Positions 26,436 through 36,683 are shown, counted from the first letter of the stretch. The stretch is DNA of 64,000 nucleotides from Intestinibaculum porci (GCF_003925875.1 NZ_AP019309.1:3038001-3102000), one strand, 5' to 3'. Notes: generated from the sequence alone by a model not told the origin. A program made the numbers and translations.

Positions 26436-29012
26436 TTTATTACCCCTAAAGAACCGTGTCCCTTACATTAGGATGTTATTGTAGTTATTCATCACTCCCA
26501 TCACTATTCTTTATATCTATCAGCATCACATTCTATTTGTCATTAATTTCTTTTTTCTCTTTTTGATATAAATAACAACTAATGCACCTAATGCAATAGT
26601 GATCCAGAATGGTGATCGTGTGAATGTATCAGCACTCGTTGGTACAACATTTTGAATTTCATTCTTAAATACTACAGTTGAAGTACTTGTTATATTTCCC
26701 CCCGTTGAATTCGTTTGAGTATAACTACCATCGCCATTTTTAACATAAGTTGTATAGCCATCATAGCTTGACTCTGATACTTGATATGTATATTTACCGT
26801 CTTCTTTTGAAGGTAGACCACTTATATACAGGTATTGTCCATTTTTGAGTGAAAAATTCATCAAATATGTTGTAATACCATCACTTGTTCCCGTCGGAAT
26901 AAAACGACCACTATAATCTTCCGAACCATCTTCAGAAACAATTTTCATAGTAATTGGATATTTTGCTAATGATTCATTAAAGTTTGTCATTGGAAGTAAT
27001 AAACTCAATTTAAATTTAAACGTATCATCTGAAAGAGGTAGCCCAGTAACTATTTTACGAATTATAAGTTTACCATCGTGAGGTATATCTGAATTATCAA
27101 TCACAGTTCTTTGTATATATTTCAAGTTATCATCATCTTTAACGGTGACATCTTCAATGTTAGGATTAACTTCATATCCATCAGGAGCTTTAGTTTCCAC
27201 AATGTGATACTTATGCCCAATTTGTAATGAGAGCTTACCAGTTCTTGCAATACCATCCTGACCAGTCACAATAGTAATTGTTTTATCTTTTAGAGAATCA
27301 TCAACACCTTCTGTTACATCAGTGATCGTGAACTCAGCACCTTGGAGCAAATGATTATTAGAATCTTTTTTTACTATTTCTAATCCTGCGCCTTTATCTC
27401 TTATCTTTGTGTTTCTAATAACAACTTTTGACGTTCCATCGCTAGAAGTTACTTTATCTCCCACATCGATTATCTTTTGATCATCATTAGGTCCTACTTC
27501 AAATTTATAAAACTTATCTATATTTTCTGTTTCAATAGAATAACCATTTGGAGCCGAAATTTCTTTTACAGCATAACTACCTTCAGTTAATCCTGTAGTC
27601 TTATCCATTGAGAATATACCACCGTACCCTAATTCACTTGTTGTAAATGTAGTTTTTTGTTCATCTTCAGAAAAATTACCATCATTATTTTTATCTTCAT
27701 AAAGACCGAATTTAGCACCAATAACAGGATTTCCAAATTGGTCTTCTTTCTTTACTCTTACTCCCGCTCTTACATCAGGATGAATGCCCTCTATTGATAA
27801 TAAGTTTTGCACATTTTCTGTATTGCTCGAAGATGGAGAATAAATATATAATTTAACTTTATCATGATCAGGTATATTATCATAATTGTACGTTTTTAAA
27901 TCCCAAGTATATTTTAGTTTTGTTCTATTTCCTCCTGAGTCAATAGAATAAAACTTGAATATTTTATTAGTATGATCAAATTCGATTGTCTGTGTTTCAT
28001 TTGTATAATCTTTATTCGCAATTAAATCATACTGATCAGTATATAACCAAATCAAATCCTGAGCTTCAGTTTGGTTTAGCTGTCCTTTAGATATGAAGTC
28101 ATCAGACCAATATATTAATGCAATTAATGCTCTATTCATTGTTGGACTTGCGCCACCAATTGTTTCACACCCACTATTTGAACTAATATAGTCTCCAATA
28201 TAATTAGAATGTCCATTTTCATCCGAGTTCGTTTTTTTATTTATATTATCATCTAATTTAACTTTATCATAATAGCCGTCTGGATAATGCTTCTTTATAT
28301 TTAAGCAGTATCCATGAAATGCATGAGCAGGATCATGAATTTCCCAAATATTATTACCATAAAGACTACCATTAGCTTCATATTGAGGATCAGATCCAGC
28401 CACATTTACTCTCTTATAGGTACCTGCCATTGTACTTCCATCAAAAGAACTATCTAGTTCATCACTCGTATATATGTTTGAAGTTGAAGTGTATTTCCAA
28501 TACCCAGAAACACCTAATTTTAAATAAGTTTTAGAATCAGCATGATGCCAATTTGATCCAAAAGTAATTTCTTCTAGATTATTACAACCTGTAAACGGAT
28601 AAAAGGAAGATGGTAGACCAGGCGTAGAAGCATATTCAGTTGAAACTGCTCCATTAAAACTAGATAAATTGATCTCTTTTAAGCCACTACAATTAGCAAA
28701 CATAGAATACATATCCGTAAGTGATGATACATCAAAGCCGGACAAATCTAATTTTGTTATTCCGCTACCATAAAACATATAAGACATATTTGTGACTTTA
28801 CTAGTTGTAAAATACGATTTATCTCCGTTATTAAATTTAATGTAACTTGTTTTACCATCATTTGTAAGACTAGTACATCCGCTAAAGAAAGACACCATAT
28901 TAGTTACATTTGAAGTATTTAAACCACTTAAATCAACTTTATTTAATGAAGTACAGCCATAAAAGAACGACATTAAAGAAGTATCAGCAGTAGCAATACT
29001 TTTAGAAGATGA

Positions 29013-29020
29013 ACCAATAA
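29013..29020. repeat. 8-bp target site duplication, left copy (IS copy 2)
   Basis: ACCAATAA, repeated exactly at 30256-30263. Confidence 0.9.
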
Positions 29021-30255
29021 CGTGTTGTTAACAATTTAGTGACTTGGTATGATTTTTAGTTGATAGCGCACAATTTAATATCTCTCTACGAGTCATAAAT
29101 TCCATTAACTTTATTTTTACAGATCAAATATACTATTGCTAAACTTAAATATACTTTCTTTACTGAGTTGGCGAATGTAGAAATATTGCTGATGCTGTCT
29201 CAGCATCCCTAAAAGCTTTGTAACTTTCTCGCTGATATTGAGTTTTCTGAAATTATATTGGATCATAAATAACGAGTTATATCTATTTATATACTTTGTA
29301 GATATATTTCTATAATAGATGATTTCTGATTCAATAAATGAATGAAGTCCATTTACAGTATTCAAATGATCAGTTTTTGTATACTCATCGAGTTTTAGAT
29401 GCTTTACGCCGCAATTTCGTTTTTTCAGACTCCAGTCATAAATATTGATACCATCTATAAAGCAGTAGCTTTCTTTATCAATATGCTGACAAAATTCATA
29501 GCCATTCACGTCAGTAGGTCGACCGGTATTATAGGTGTGAATAAATGTATTTCCGCCTCGGGAAACTACGGTCATAATACATACTAGAATATCAGTTATG
29601 CCTGGTTTCGGTGCTATTGATCCATGTTTTCGAGGATCAACGCCTTCCAGCTTGGTCCCTTTATGACTCGCCAGGATGTACTTCTCATCTATTTCAGCTA
29701 CATCACCTACAGAATCATTAGCTAGGATCATTTCAATGAAATGAAGTAGCTTATGACGCATTCTAAATACAGTTACATAATGCACACCGATTTTGAATGC
29801 AGTTTCGCGTAAAGCTAAACCGTTGAGTGTATCTTTAAGAACAATTTTCCACTTTGAAAGGCTCTGATGTGAATAGAAAGTTAATTGACCGGTATCCGCT
29901 ACAAAGCGTTTATTACAGCTTTTACATCTATACATTTGCTTGCCACTTTTTGTGTGTCCTGCTTTGATCATTTTAGGATGTTTTTCAGGACATTTTGGGC
30001 AATGCTCTATGATAGGTGTAGACGCAGTTTCATTAGCTTCAATATACTCCTCAACCATATCAAGAATCTGTTCAATTTGAAATTGATCTAGTTTAATATT
30101 AGATAAGTTAGCAGCAATGTTTTGAATTTCCATATTAATACCTCCAGGTACTATATATTTTAGCAAATATACATATATCCTGATGTTCAATACATCGCTT
30201 GAAAGGGATAAATACGGAGCTTATATGTGAAAGTCACTTATTTGTTAACAACACG
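29021..30255 (-). mobile_element. IS1595-family insertion sequence, copy 2
   Basis: 1235 bp with the same ends as copy 1 (CGTGTTGTTAACA and complement), the same orientation and, by translation, an identical transposase. It interrupts the tip adhesin gene and is bounded by ACCAATAA duplications. Confidence 0.93.
29117..30133 (-). CDS. IS1595-family transposase, copy 2
   Basis: 338 residues, the same sequence as copy 1 at 14006-15022: zinc ribbon CPKCPEKHP ... CKSCNKRF and ISXO2-like DDE domain. The ATG at 30133 has the same GGAGG site. The gene appears intact and could still move the element. Confidence 0.9.
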   Translation of the reverse strand: MEIQNIAANLSNIKLDQFQIEQILDMVEEYIEANETASTPIIEHCPKCPEKHPKMIKAGHTKSGKQMYRCKSCNKRFVADTGQLTFYSHQSLSKWKIVLKDTLNGLALRETAFKIGVHYVTVFRMRHKLLHFIEMILANDSVGDVAEIDEKYILASHKGTKLEGVDPRKHGSIAPKPGITDILVCIMTVVSRGGNTFIHTYNTGRPTDVNGYEFCQHIDKESYCFIDGINIYDWSLKKRNCGVKHLKLDEYTKTDHLNTVNGLHSFIESEIIYYRNISTKYINRYNSLFMIQYNFRKLNISEKVTKLLGMLRQHQQYFYIRQLSKESIFKFSNSIFDL

Positions 30256-30263
30256 ACCAATAA
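30256..30263. repeat. 8-bp target site duplication, right copy (IS copy 2)
   Basis: ACCAATAA, identical to 29013-29020. Confidence 0.9.
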
Positions 30264-31424
30264 AATTAATTTCCTCTAGATTTTTTGCATTTGGTGAATT
30301 ACTTACTGCAAATAAACTTGATTTTACTTTTACATTATTATATTCTGTACCTTTTATTGTGACCGTTGGATAAATAGAAATAGATTTTACAGTCCCTATA
30401 AATTTCGTTAAAGTTACTGTTTGTCCTGACGGCGTATAATTGAAATTGTTTATCCATGAATCAGTTTTACCTGTTGTATCTTTAGTTTTAGTATATTTCA
30501 CATTGATTGTATAATCATTACCATCGTATGTGATCGTAACATCTGCTCCAGCACTTACATCTGATTTTGTATTAGGATCAGCAGAAATAGTCCATTTATT
30601 ATCTGCTTTACTTGCAGTAATATAACTTTTAGTTGAAGTTACATTTGTGATTTTGGATTCATCAATAGTTGTACCATCGGTAAGTAATTGAGCTAATAGC
30701 TTAGAAGCTAAGACACTTGAATCACCATAAAGATAGTAGATCTTGCTATTATCATAGTTAAAATCAATGACATAAGTTGAGAAGCTTTTTGTTTCTCCTG
30801 TGATGGTATCTTTTACCTGATCAAGCTTTAATGTTTCAGCTTTTTTATCATCTACAATATGGTAGACATCAGTACTTAACATCTTCACATAATCATTTGT
30901 GAACGTTACTTTTACTTTACCTTTGGAAGTATCTGGTTCAATTTCTTCACCATCTTTGTTCTTCATAGTAATATCAAAAGAATACTGCTTGATTGTGCTC
31001 TTATTATCATCTTGTTTTTCACTAATTAATTTCTTTTCCTGTGATGTTAAAGTCACTTTTTTGACTTCCATTGTTGTTCCCTCTGGGAACACATTAGCAT
31101 CTGCAGACACCTTGACTTTCACACCATCAATTGTTTTCTCTGCATCAAATGCTGGAGAAGATGTTATTAGCTGATCAGCCGTATCCTTTTTGGTAAGTTC
31201 ATCTGCTGTATCCTGCGCTGTTAACTGCTCTGCTGTATCTTGATGAGTTGTTTCTTGTGTAGCAGAAGATGTCATTGAATCTTCTGCACTTGCTACTGTT
31301 GGAAAGACAACAGAGACAACCATCATTAAAGAAATGATGAATGTTAGCAAAGCTGTATATCTATATTTCTTCATTGCCTGACACCTCCCGCTATGCAATA
31401 AATCATATATATTATTCCTATTTA

Positions 31425-31446
31425 TTGAGGATACCCGTTTCCTCAA
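31425..31446 (-). promoter_or_regulatory. Inverted repeat in the pilus operon leader
   Basis: TTGAGGA and TCCTCAA pair around an eight-base loop, between the likely start of transcription and the tip adhesin start codon. It could be a 5' mRNA stabiliser or an operator. Confidence 0.4.
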
Positions 31447-31456
31447 GTAACGCTAG

Positions 31457-31520
31457 ATTATCATGGGTTGGTCACAAAGATGTCACATATCCCGTATATT
31501 AATATGTTTTATTATGTGAC
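31457..31520 (-). promoter_or_regulatory. Pilus operon promoter with TGTGAC repeats
   Basis: On the minus strand GTGACA (31481-31486) and GATAAT (31457-31462) form a weak promoter with an 18-base spacer. TGTGAC occurs twice on the minus strand, exactly 11 bp apart (31471-31476 and 31482-31487), and once in the opposite orientation at 31515-31520. Repeats on one helix face overlapping the -35 suggest a regulator site. The remainder of the gap to 31700 is AT-rich with nothing else evident. Confidence 0.5.
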
Positions 31521-31703
31521 AATTTATTTTATTTCATTACAAATTTACATGTTTTCATGCAATATATTTTAATTTATATCACTTTTGAAATAAATAGTAA
31601 TGATTATCACTAACTTTCAAGGATATCTTAGACCTCTTTCAATAGAAATTCAAGAAAATCAAACTATTCTAAAAATATATATTTGAAGTCATTTTCAAAA
31701 TAA

Positions 31704-31737
31704 TAAAAAAGAGATGTTATTGTGGTCTAACATCTCT
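31704..31737 (-). terminator. Terminator of the yybS-gdpP-rplI-dnaB operon
   Basis: AGAGATGTTA pairs with TAACATCTCT around an eight-base loop on the minus strand and is followed by six T. It overlaps the dnaB stop codon. Confidence 0.88.
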
Positions 31738-33090
31738 GATTCCTGCGCCTTCCGGCATTTCTTCAGTTGTATAATTAGAGAAACAAGAATATTCTCTTTC
31801 GAACACTAATTTAATATCGGCAGTAGCCCCGTTACGGTGCTTCGCCACAATAATTTCCGTGATCCCATTCACTTCCTGCTCTTTTTCTTTATTCTGATAA
31901 TCTTCTCGATGTAAGAAGGCAACGATATCGGCATCCTGTTCAATAGCCCCGGATTCACGTAAATCTGATAACATTGGTTTACCTTTACGCTGTTCAACTG
32001 CTCGGGAGAGCTGTGATAAGGCAATAACCGGACATTCTAATTCACGGGCCATAGCTTTTAGCTGACGAGAAATATCAGAGACTTCCTGCTGACGGGATTC
32101 TCTGGAATTGGTTGGTCCCTGGATTAACTGTAAGTAGTCAATGATGACCATCTTTAAGCCTTTTTCCTGATTAAGGCGACGGCATTTCGCAGCGATTTCC
32201 CCAATTTTGATCCCGGCGGTATCATCGATATAAAGGTTACACTGACCGACACGTTCAGCAGCAGCGTAGTACTTGCTGGCATTCTCTTTTAAGATAGAAC
32301 CATTCTTTAGGGAATCGTTATTCACTCTCCCTGCGCAGCAAATCAAACGGTTAACTAACTGCGTTGCTGGCATTTCTAGTGAGAAAATAGCAACCGCCTC
32401 TTCACTGTTATGAGAAGAGTTAAAACCGATATTTAAGGCAAATGCGGTTTTCCCAACGGATGGACGGGCGGCTATAATGACCAAATCACCAGGCTGAAAA
32501 CCAGAGGTTAACTTATCGAGTTCTCTAAAGCCGGTTTTGACCCCTGAGACAACTCCGCCTGATTGCTGGAGTTTGTATAAACGCTGGGTCACTTCATCAA
32601 TGACATCATGAATATCTTTAAACTCCCCGGCATTACGATCGCGCGTAACATCTAAGAAGTCTTTTTCCACGCCGTTGATATAATCATTCATATCCCCGAC
32701 ATCTCCGTCATAAGCAGAAGAAATAATATCCGTGCATTCTTTGATCAGTCTTCTCAGCAATGAACGGTTATTAAGGATATTCAAATAATACTGGGTATGA
32801 GCTGTGGTTGGTACGGATTCTGATAACTGTAAGAGGTATTCAACACCGCCTACTTTATCAAGAACGCCTTTATCCATTAAATAGGATGTCACGGTTGTGA
32901 CATCCACGGGTGCACCACCATCATGAAGGTATTTCATTCCTTCATAAATGAGTTTATGGTGATCATAATAGAAATCTTCTGGAGTCGCTAAGTTGATGAC
33001 TTCATCACAGGCTCCTTTATCAATGAGCATCGCCCCTAATAAGGCGCGTTCTGCTTCTAAGTCATGCGGTAATTCTCTTGCACTTTCCAT
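31717..33090 (-). CDS. dnaB: Replicative DNA helicase DnaB
   Basis: The hexameric helicase that drives the replication fork. The 457-residue protein has the N-terminal helical domain (HDLEAERALLGAMLID), then the RecA-like domain with Walker A ARPSVGKTAFALN near residues 205-217, Walker B KMVIIDYLQL, and the QLSRAVEQR and LRESGAIEQDAD segments. Length is normal and no intein is present. It follows rplI by eight bases in the conserved Firmicute order. (This protein is called DnaC in Bacillus subtilis.). Confidence 0.97.
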   Translation of the reverse strand: MESARELPHDLEAERALLGAMLIDKGACDEVINLATPEDFYYDHHKLIYEGMKYLHDGGAPVDVTTVTSYLMDKGVLDKVGGVEYLLQLSESVPTTAHTQYYLNILNNRSLLRRLIKECTDIISSAYDGDVGDMNDYINGVEKDFLDVTRDRNAGEFKDIHDVIDEVTQRLYKLQQSGGVVSGVKTGFRELDKLTSGFQPGDLVIIAARPSVGKTAFALNIGFNSSHNSEEAVAIFSLEMPATQLVNRLICCAGRVNNDSLKNGSILKENASKYYAAAERVGQCNLYIDDTAGIKIGEIAAKCRRLNQEKGLKMVIIDYLQLIQGPTNSRESRQQEVSDISRQLKAMARELECPVIALSQLSRAVEQRKGKPMLSDLRESGAIEQDADIVAFLHREDYQNKEKEQEVNGITEIIVAKHRNGATADIKLVFEREYSCFSNYTTEEMPEGAGIRDVRPQ

Positions 33091-33098
33091 AGATCATC

Positions 33099-33545
33099 CT
33101 ACTTTTCTGATAAATGTACGTTAATTGTTCCAATAACACCTTTGAATAATTCAATCTTTAATTTCGTTGTCCCTAAGTTACCAATTGGATAAGCATTAAT
33201 GAACTTTCTCTTATCCACTTTGATATCATACTGTTCTCTTAAAGCTTTGACGATCTGTTTAGTAGAGATATGTTCAAAAGTACGACCTTCTTTACCAGTA
33301 GCTACTTTAAATTCAACAGTAATGTCTTCTAAACGTTTTGCTAAAGCTTCGGCTTCTTCTTTCTTTAATGCTTCCTGAGCCGCTTCTTCAGCTTTTTCTG
33401 CAGCTAAGTTTTTACGTTCATGCTGCGTCGCCATAACTGCTAATTTGTTTTTAATAAGGTAGTTCTGGCCATAGCCATCAGCGACTTTAACGATATCGCC
33501 TTTCTTCCCTACTTTTCTGACATCTTCTAATAAAATAACTTGCAT
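33099..33545 (-). CDS. rplI: Ribosomal protein L9
   Basis: 148 residues with the L9 N-terminal signature VILLEDVRKVGKKGDIVKVADGYG (abbreviated, residues 3-26), then YLIKNKLAV, a long central helix rich in Lys, Glu and Ala, and a C-terminal RNA-binding domain. It belongs to the large ribosomal subunit. It lies between gdpP and dnaB, the usual place. Confidence 0.97.
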   Translation of the reverse strand: MQVILLEDVRKVGKKGDIVKVADGYGQNYLIKNKLAVMATQHERKNLAAEKAEEAAQEALKKEEAEALAKRLEDITVEFKVATGKEGRTFEHISTKQIVKALREQYDIKVDKRKFINAYPIGNLGTTKLKIELFKGVIGTINVHLSEK

Positions 33546-33547
33546 AA

Positions 33548-35515
33548 TTATTCTCCTCTCTCATCTAAATACTGATTAATTGCATTTTCTAACTGCTGTG
33601 TTGCCTGATCAACACTCACATCTTCTAACTGGCAGGCAGCCATCGTGAAATGACCTCCGCCGCCCATTAATTCCATAATCATCTGGACATTGATATCACG
33701 CGATGAACGAGCGGAAATCGCCACTTTGTTCTTGGCAACACGGCCAACTGTGAACGCCGCCTTGACATTTGAGACATTTAATAAGCGGTTGCTGGCTTTC
33801 GCTAACGTTACCTGAGCATGTTCTTCATTGTCATTACTGTGGGCAATGAGAATATCATTTTTAAACTGATAAGCACTTTCCGTAATCTTAATAATTTCAA
33901 CGGTCTTCGCAAAGGAATCCTCTAAGAATTCATAAGCGCGAATGACATCGGCAGACATTTCTTTTAAGCGGGCAGCCGACTGGAAAGTACGGACGCCAAC
34001 ACGCTGTCTGAACTGATTAGTATCGACTAAAATACCTGAGTACATAATCGTCGCATCAAAATCATTGAAATGAATATCGTTGGTTTCATAAGAACATAAT
34101 TCAATGATCAACTCAACAGTTGAGGAAGCACTTGGTTCCAGATATGTAAGAATTGGTGAATCAATGAATTCTTCACCACGTCGATGGTGATCAATAACCA
34201 CTTTATTTTTCACTTTCTCTAACATGACATTAGAGATCGATAATGATGGTTTATGATGATCTACTAAGATTAATAAAGAATCTTTATCAATGTATTCTAA
34301 CACTTCGGAATAGCTGACTAATAAGCCTTTATAACGTTCATCTTTTTTAACGAGTTCAGCGACCCCTGCCGTTTTATCTTCTAGTGATTCGGGATCATAG
34401 ATAATATTGACTTTCTTATCATAAGCCTGCACAATACGGGCCATTCCAATAGAAGCCCCAAAGGAATCTAAGTCTGAGAACTTATGACCCATAACATAAA
34501 CATTAGAAGAACGACGGATAATGCCGGCTAACGTCTGAGCGATAACACGAGCACGTACTTTAGAGGATTTCTCCATTGTATCGCTGCGGCCGCCAAAGAA
34601 ACGAACACGATCTTTACCAGATTTAATAGCGACCTGATCGCCGCCTCGGGAATAAGTTAAACGTAAAGCCTGCGAAGCGAGCTGATCTAATTCACCTAAA
34701 ACTCTCGTTCCTCTCCCAATCCCAATGGATAAGGTAATAACTTCATCTAATTCCAGACAGGCCTTCTTGAAGGTATCTAAGATATCAAACTTGTTTTCAA
34801 CGAGTTTCTTATAAATACGTTCATTAAAGAATAACATATAAGAGCCAGTTTTATAACGACGGATGATCATCCCATTATTATAAGCCCAGTCGACAATAAC
34901 CTGTCGACAGATTCCCTGGATCTGCGCCGCTTTTGGTTCATCGACATTCTGCAGGGTTTCTTCATAGTTATCGATCGTTAAATAGCCTAAACACATCTGC
35001 TGATCCGTATAGTCCTGCTCTAAGCCGACATACTGAGTGACATCTTTTAAATAGATGAGATGAGAACCTGCCGCATTATAGGCTTCAAACTTCTTGCCTT
35101 TGACATCGATTAAACGGATATCTTCATCTTCGAATAGGCCCGCTAAAGTTGGCTGCCATTCTAAGAGCTTTACCCCAACGATATTGATATTCATGGCTAA
35201 TAACAGGTCTGAGACCCAGGTGATATTACGGTTATCATCATACATGATTAAACCGACCCCGCCAAAGATCAATGCATTAGAAGCATCAGAGCTTAAAGCT
35301 TCACTGACACTTAAGGCATTGCGATCTAAAACATAACCGGTATACATCATACAGCCAAAGACAATAATATTTTTGACCATAATATAGAGTACTAAAATAA
35401 AGAGTGGTTTACTTGGAAGAACCACATAGATCCCACATAACAATACAATTTCGACAATAAGACAGACGGTAAAGAGGTTTCTTAACTGACTGATTTTCTT
35501 TGTCACAGGTCTCAT
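33548..35515 (-). CDS. gdpP: Cyclic-di-AMP phosphodiesterase GdpP
   Basis: A 655-residue membrane protein that hydrolyses cyclic-di-AMP, so controlling potassium, turgor and wall homeostasis. Two spans at residues about 15-60 precede a PAS-like domain, a degenerate GGDEF domain (the active motif is lost), and DHH/DHHA1 catalytic domains with VMGHKFSDLDSFGA and LILVDHHKPS, then VVIDHHRRG and a C-terminal GGGGHFTMAA. The order with rplI and dnaB is conserved. The start at 35515 overlaps yybS by four bases. Confidence 0.94.
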   Translation of the reverse strand: MRPVTKKISQLRNLFTVCLIVEIVLLCGIYVVLPSKPLFILVLYIMVKNIIVFGCMMYTGYVLDRNALSVSEALSSDASNALIFGGVGLIMYDDNRNITWVSDLLLAMNINIVGVKLLEWQPTLAGLFEDEDIRLIDVKGKKFEAYNAAGSHLIYLKDVTQYVGLEQDYTDQQMCLGYLTIDNYEETLQNVDEPKAAQIQGICRQVIVDWAYNNGMIIRRYKTGSYMLFFNERIYKKLVENKFDILDTFKKACLELDEVITLSIGIGRGTRVLGELDQLASQALRLTYSRGGDQVAIKSGKDRVRFFGGRSDTMEKSSKVRARVIAQTLAGIIRRSSNVYVMGHKFSDLDSFGASIGMARIVQAYDKKVNIIYDPESLEDKTAGVAELVKKDERYKGLLVSYSEVLEYIDKDSLLILVDHHKPSLSISNVMLEKVKNKVVIDHHRRGEEFIDSPILTYLEPSASSTVELIIELCSYETNDIHFNDFDATIMYSGILVDTNQFRQRVGVRTFQSAARLKEMSADVIRAYEFLEDSFAKTVEIIKITESAYQFKNDILIAHSNDNEEHAQVTLAKASNRLLNVSNVKAAFTVGRVAKNKVAISARSSRDINVQMIMELMGGGGHFTMAACQLEDVSVDQATQQLENAINQYLDERGE

Positions 35516-36423
35516 CCCCCTTTCGTGATATTATTATATAATCTTTGTCTTGCTCCTGTAAACACATCAAATGCGCCAATCAATGCATAAAGCTGTGCTA
35601 CCATTGGAATAAAGAATAAAATAAATAATAAGGCTGGCATCTTAGGATGATTATAACATAACATCATGAATGCTAAAAAGGACATGCCCTGCACGGCAAA
35701 GAGCAGAAATGAACCATAATATAAATAATTGGCAACCTGATTCTTTAACTGATATTTTTGTAAATAGAACATACTGATGCCAAAGACAATCGCCGCCATA
35801 ATGGCAAAAGGTTTCCCCATATTGAAGGTCGCAATATGGAAGTTTGCAGGAAATGGCACTTTCAGTCTTAACATCACAATTTGGGTAATCCCTAACATGA
35901 CATAACATTCCATTACGGACAATAACAGAATCATCATCGGAATCAGATTAAGGAACTGTGATAAACTGATCGTCTTTTTCATTTGTGGCATATAATTGAT
36001 AATTGAATTGTAAGCCGACGTCATATCTCTGGTCATATTAATATCGACAATCTTTGCTAAGATAGTCACTTCTAATAAATTGACGACAAAGGAAATGATC
36101 AGACCACCCAGTAACATCGTCGCTTTACTCGCTTGGCGATGTAAACATTCTCCAACAAAGGTGCCAAAAGCCGCTGCATAGCAGGCAATAATCAGAAATG
36201 TTGGTAAGCCGGTGAATAAGACAATGATAATACTGGCAAAAGCCACTAGTAAATTATCTTTCAAAGAATAGGTATAGCCATACCAGGCAAAAGGAATGAC
36301 CATAAAATAACCAATCAGGGTATCAAAGGTCCCTGCGGTATAAGAGTTAAGCAATGAAATGACGCCTACTAAGGCCGCAATCATTGCCCCATAAACTAAT
36401 TTTCTTGTTTTCATTTTTTTCAC
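35512..36423 (-). CDS. YybS/DUF2232 family membrane protein
   Basis: A 303-residue, very hydrophobic protein with about eight spans, opening KTRKLVYGAMIAALVGVISLLN. The DUF2232 family resembles ECF-type substrate-binding S components and usually sits just upstream of gdpP and rplI, as here. Its ligand is unknown. It is the first gene of the minus-strand operon; its stop overlaps the gdpP start. The 550-base gap before it contains three small-RNA-like units on the plus strand. Confidence 0.8.
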   Translation of the reverse strand: MKKMKTRKLVYGAMIAALVGVISLLNSYTAGTFDTLIGYFMVIPFAWYGYTYSLKDNLLVAFASIIIVLFTGLPTFLIIACYAAAFGTFVGECLHRQASKATMLLGGLIISFVVNLLEVTILAKIVDINMTRDMTSAYNSIINYMPQMKKTISLSQFLNLIPMMILLLSVMECYVMLGITQIVMLRLKVPFPANFHIATFNMGKPFAIMAAIVFGISMFYLQKYQLKNQVANYLYYGSFLLFAVQGMSFLAFMMLCYNHPKMPALLFILFFIPMVAQLYALIGAFDVFTGARQRLYNNITKGG

Positions 36424-36523
36424 ATCCTGGCGTTATTCTACCATATATAGCTTTTATTTCCTATACTAGCTTCTTTCACATTTTCTTCCATTTTCCCCTG
36501 AAGATCTTCCCATATGTCTTTGT

Positions 36524-36624
36524 TAGGATATAGGTGTACTCAGAGATGAGTACTTCTTCATAAATTTCCCTTCATAATTAAAAATCCCAATTGGAGAACC
36601 GGACGTCCCATCCGGTTCTCTTTT
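36524..36624 (+). ncRNA. Small RNA candidate, unit 1 of a four-member family
   Basis: A -10 box TAGGAT (36524-36529) precedes a 5' hairpin GTACTC/GAGTAC (36536-36553). Next come an unpaired stretch holding TTTCCCTTC and AATCCCAA, and a nine-base terminator stem GAGAACCGG/CCGGTTCTC (36594-36620) with loop ACGTCCCAT and a T-run. RNA length is about 90. No plus-strand gene follows. Units 2, 3 and 4 share the order and sequence. Confidence 0.65.
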
Positions 36625-36683
36625 CATTTATTCACTCACACAATCTTCTGTTTTTCTTTGAACAATCAGCCATAACTGTTTGT

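Larger units (their letters stand above)
26526..31374 (-). pseudogene. Giant pilus tip adhesin, disrupted by IS1595 copy 2
   Basis: The start is ATG 31374 (GGAGG site nine bases upstream), with a signal peptide ending VASA. The N-terminal half runs to 30256, where the IS lies. Beyond 29020 the frame resumes. Deleting the IS plus one 8-bp copy gives exactly 1202 codons. Domains in order: a helical and beta N-terminal region; BspA-like repeats (FYGCTSLNKVDLSGLNTSNV); a thioester-like domain (YCLN, AQDLIWLYTDQ, VKLYIYSP); two SpaA/Cna-B-type domains (VKKEDQFGNPVIGAKF, IVKKDSNNHLLQGAEF); an FctA-type domain (IVTGLPLSDDTFKFKLSL); and a sorting signal VVPTSADT with a membrane span and basic tail. 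It corresponds to Cpa-type tip adhesins. Confidence 0.88.

Noticed and set aside
31375-31446. Extended start of the tip adhesin at 31446
   Set aside because: The added residues are not a signal peptide, and GGAGG lies before ATG 31374, whose product begins with a proper signal sequence.
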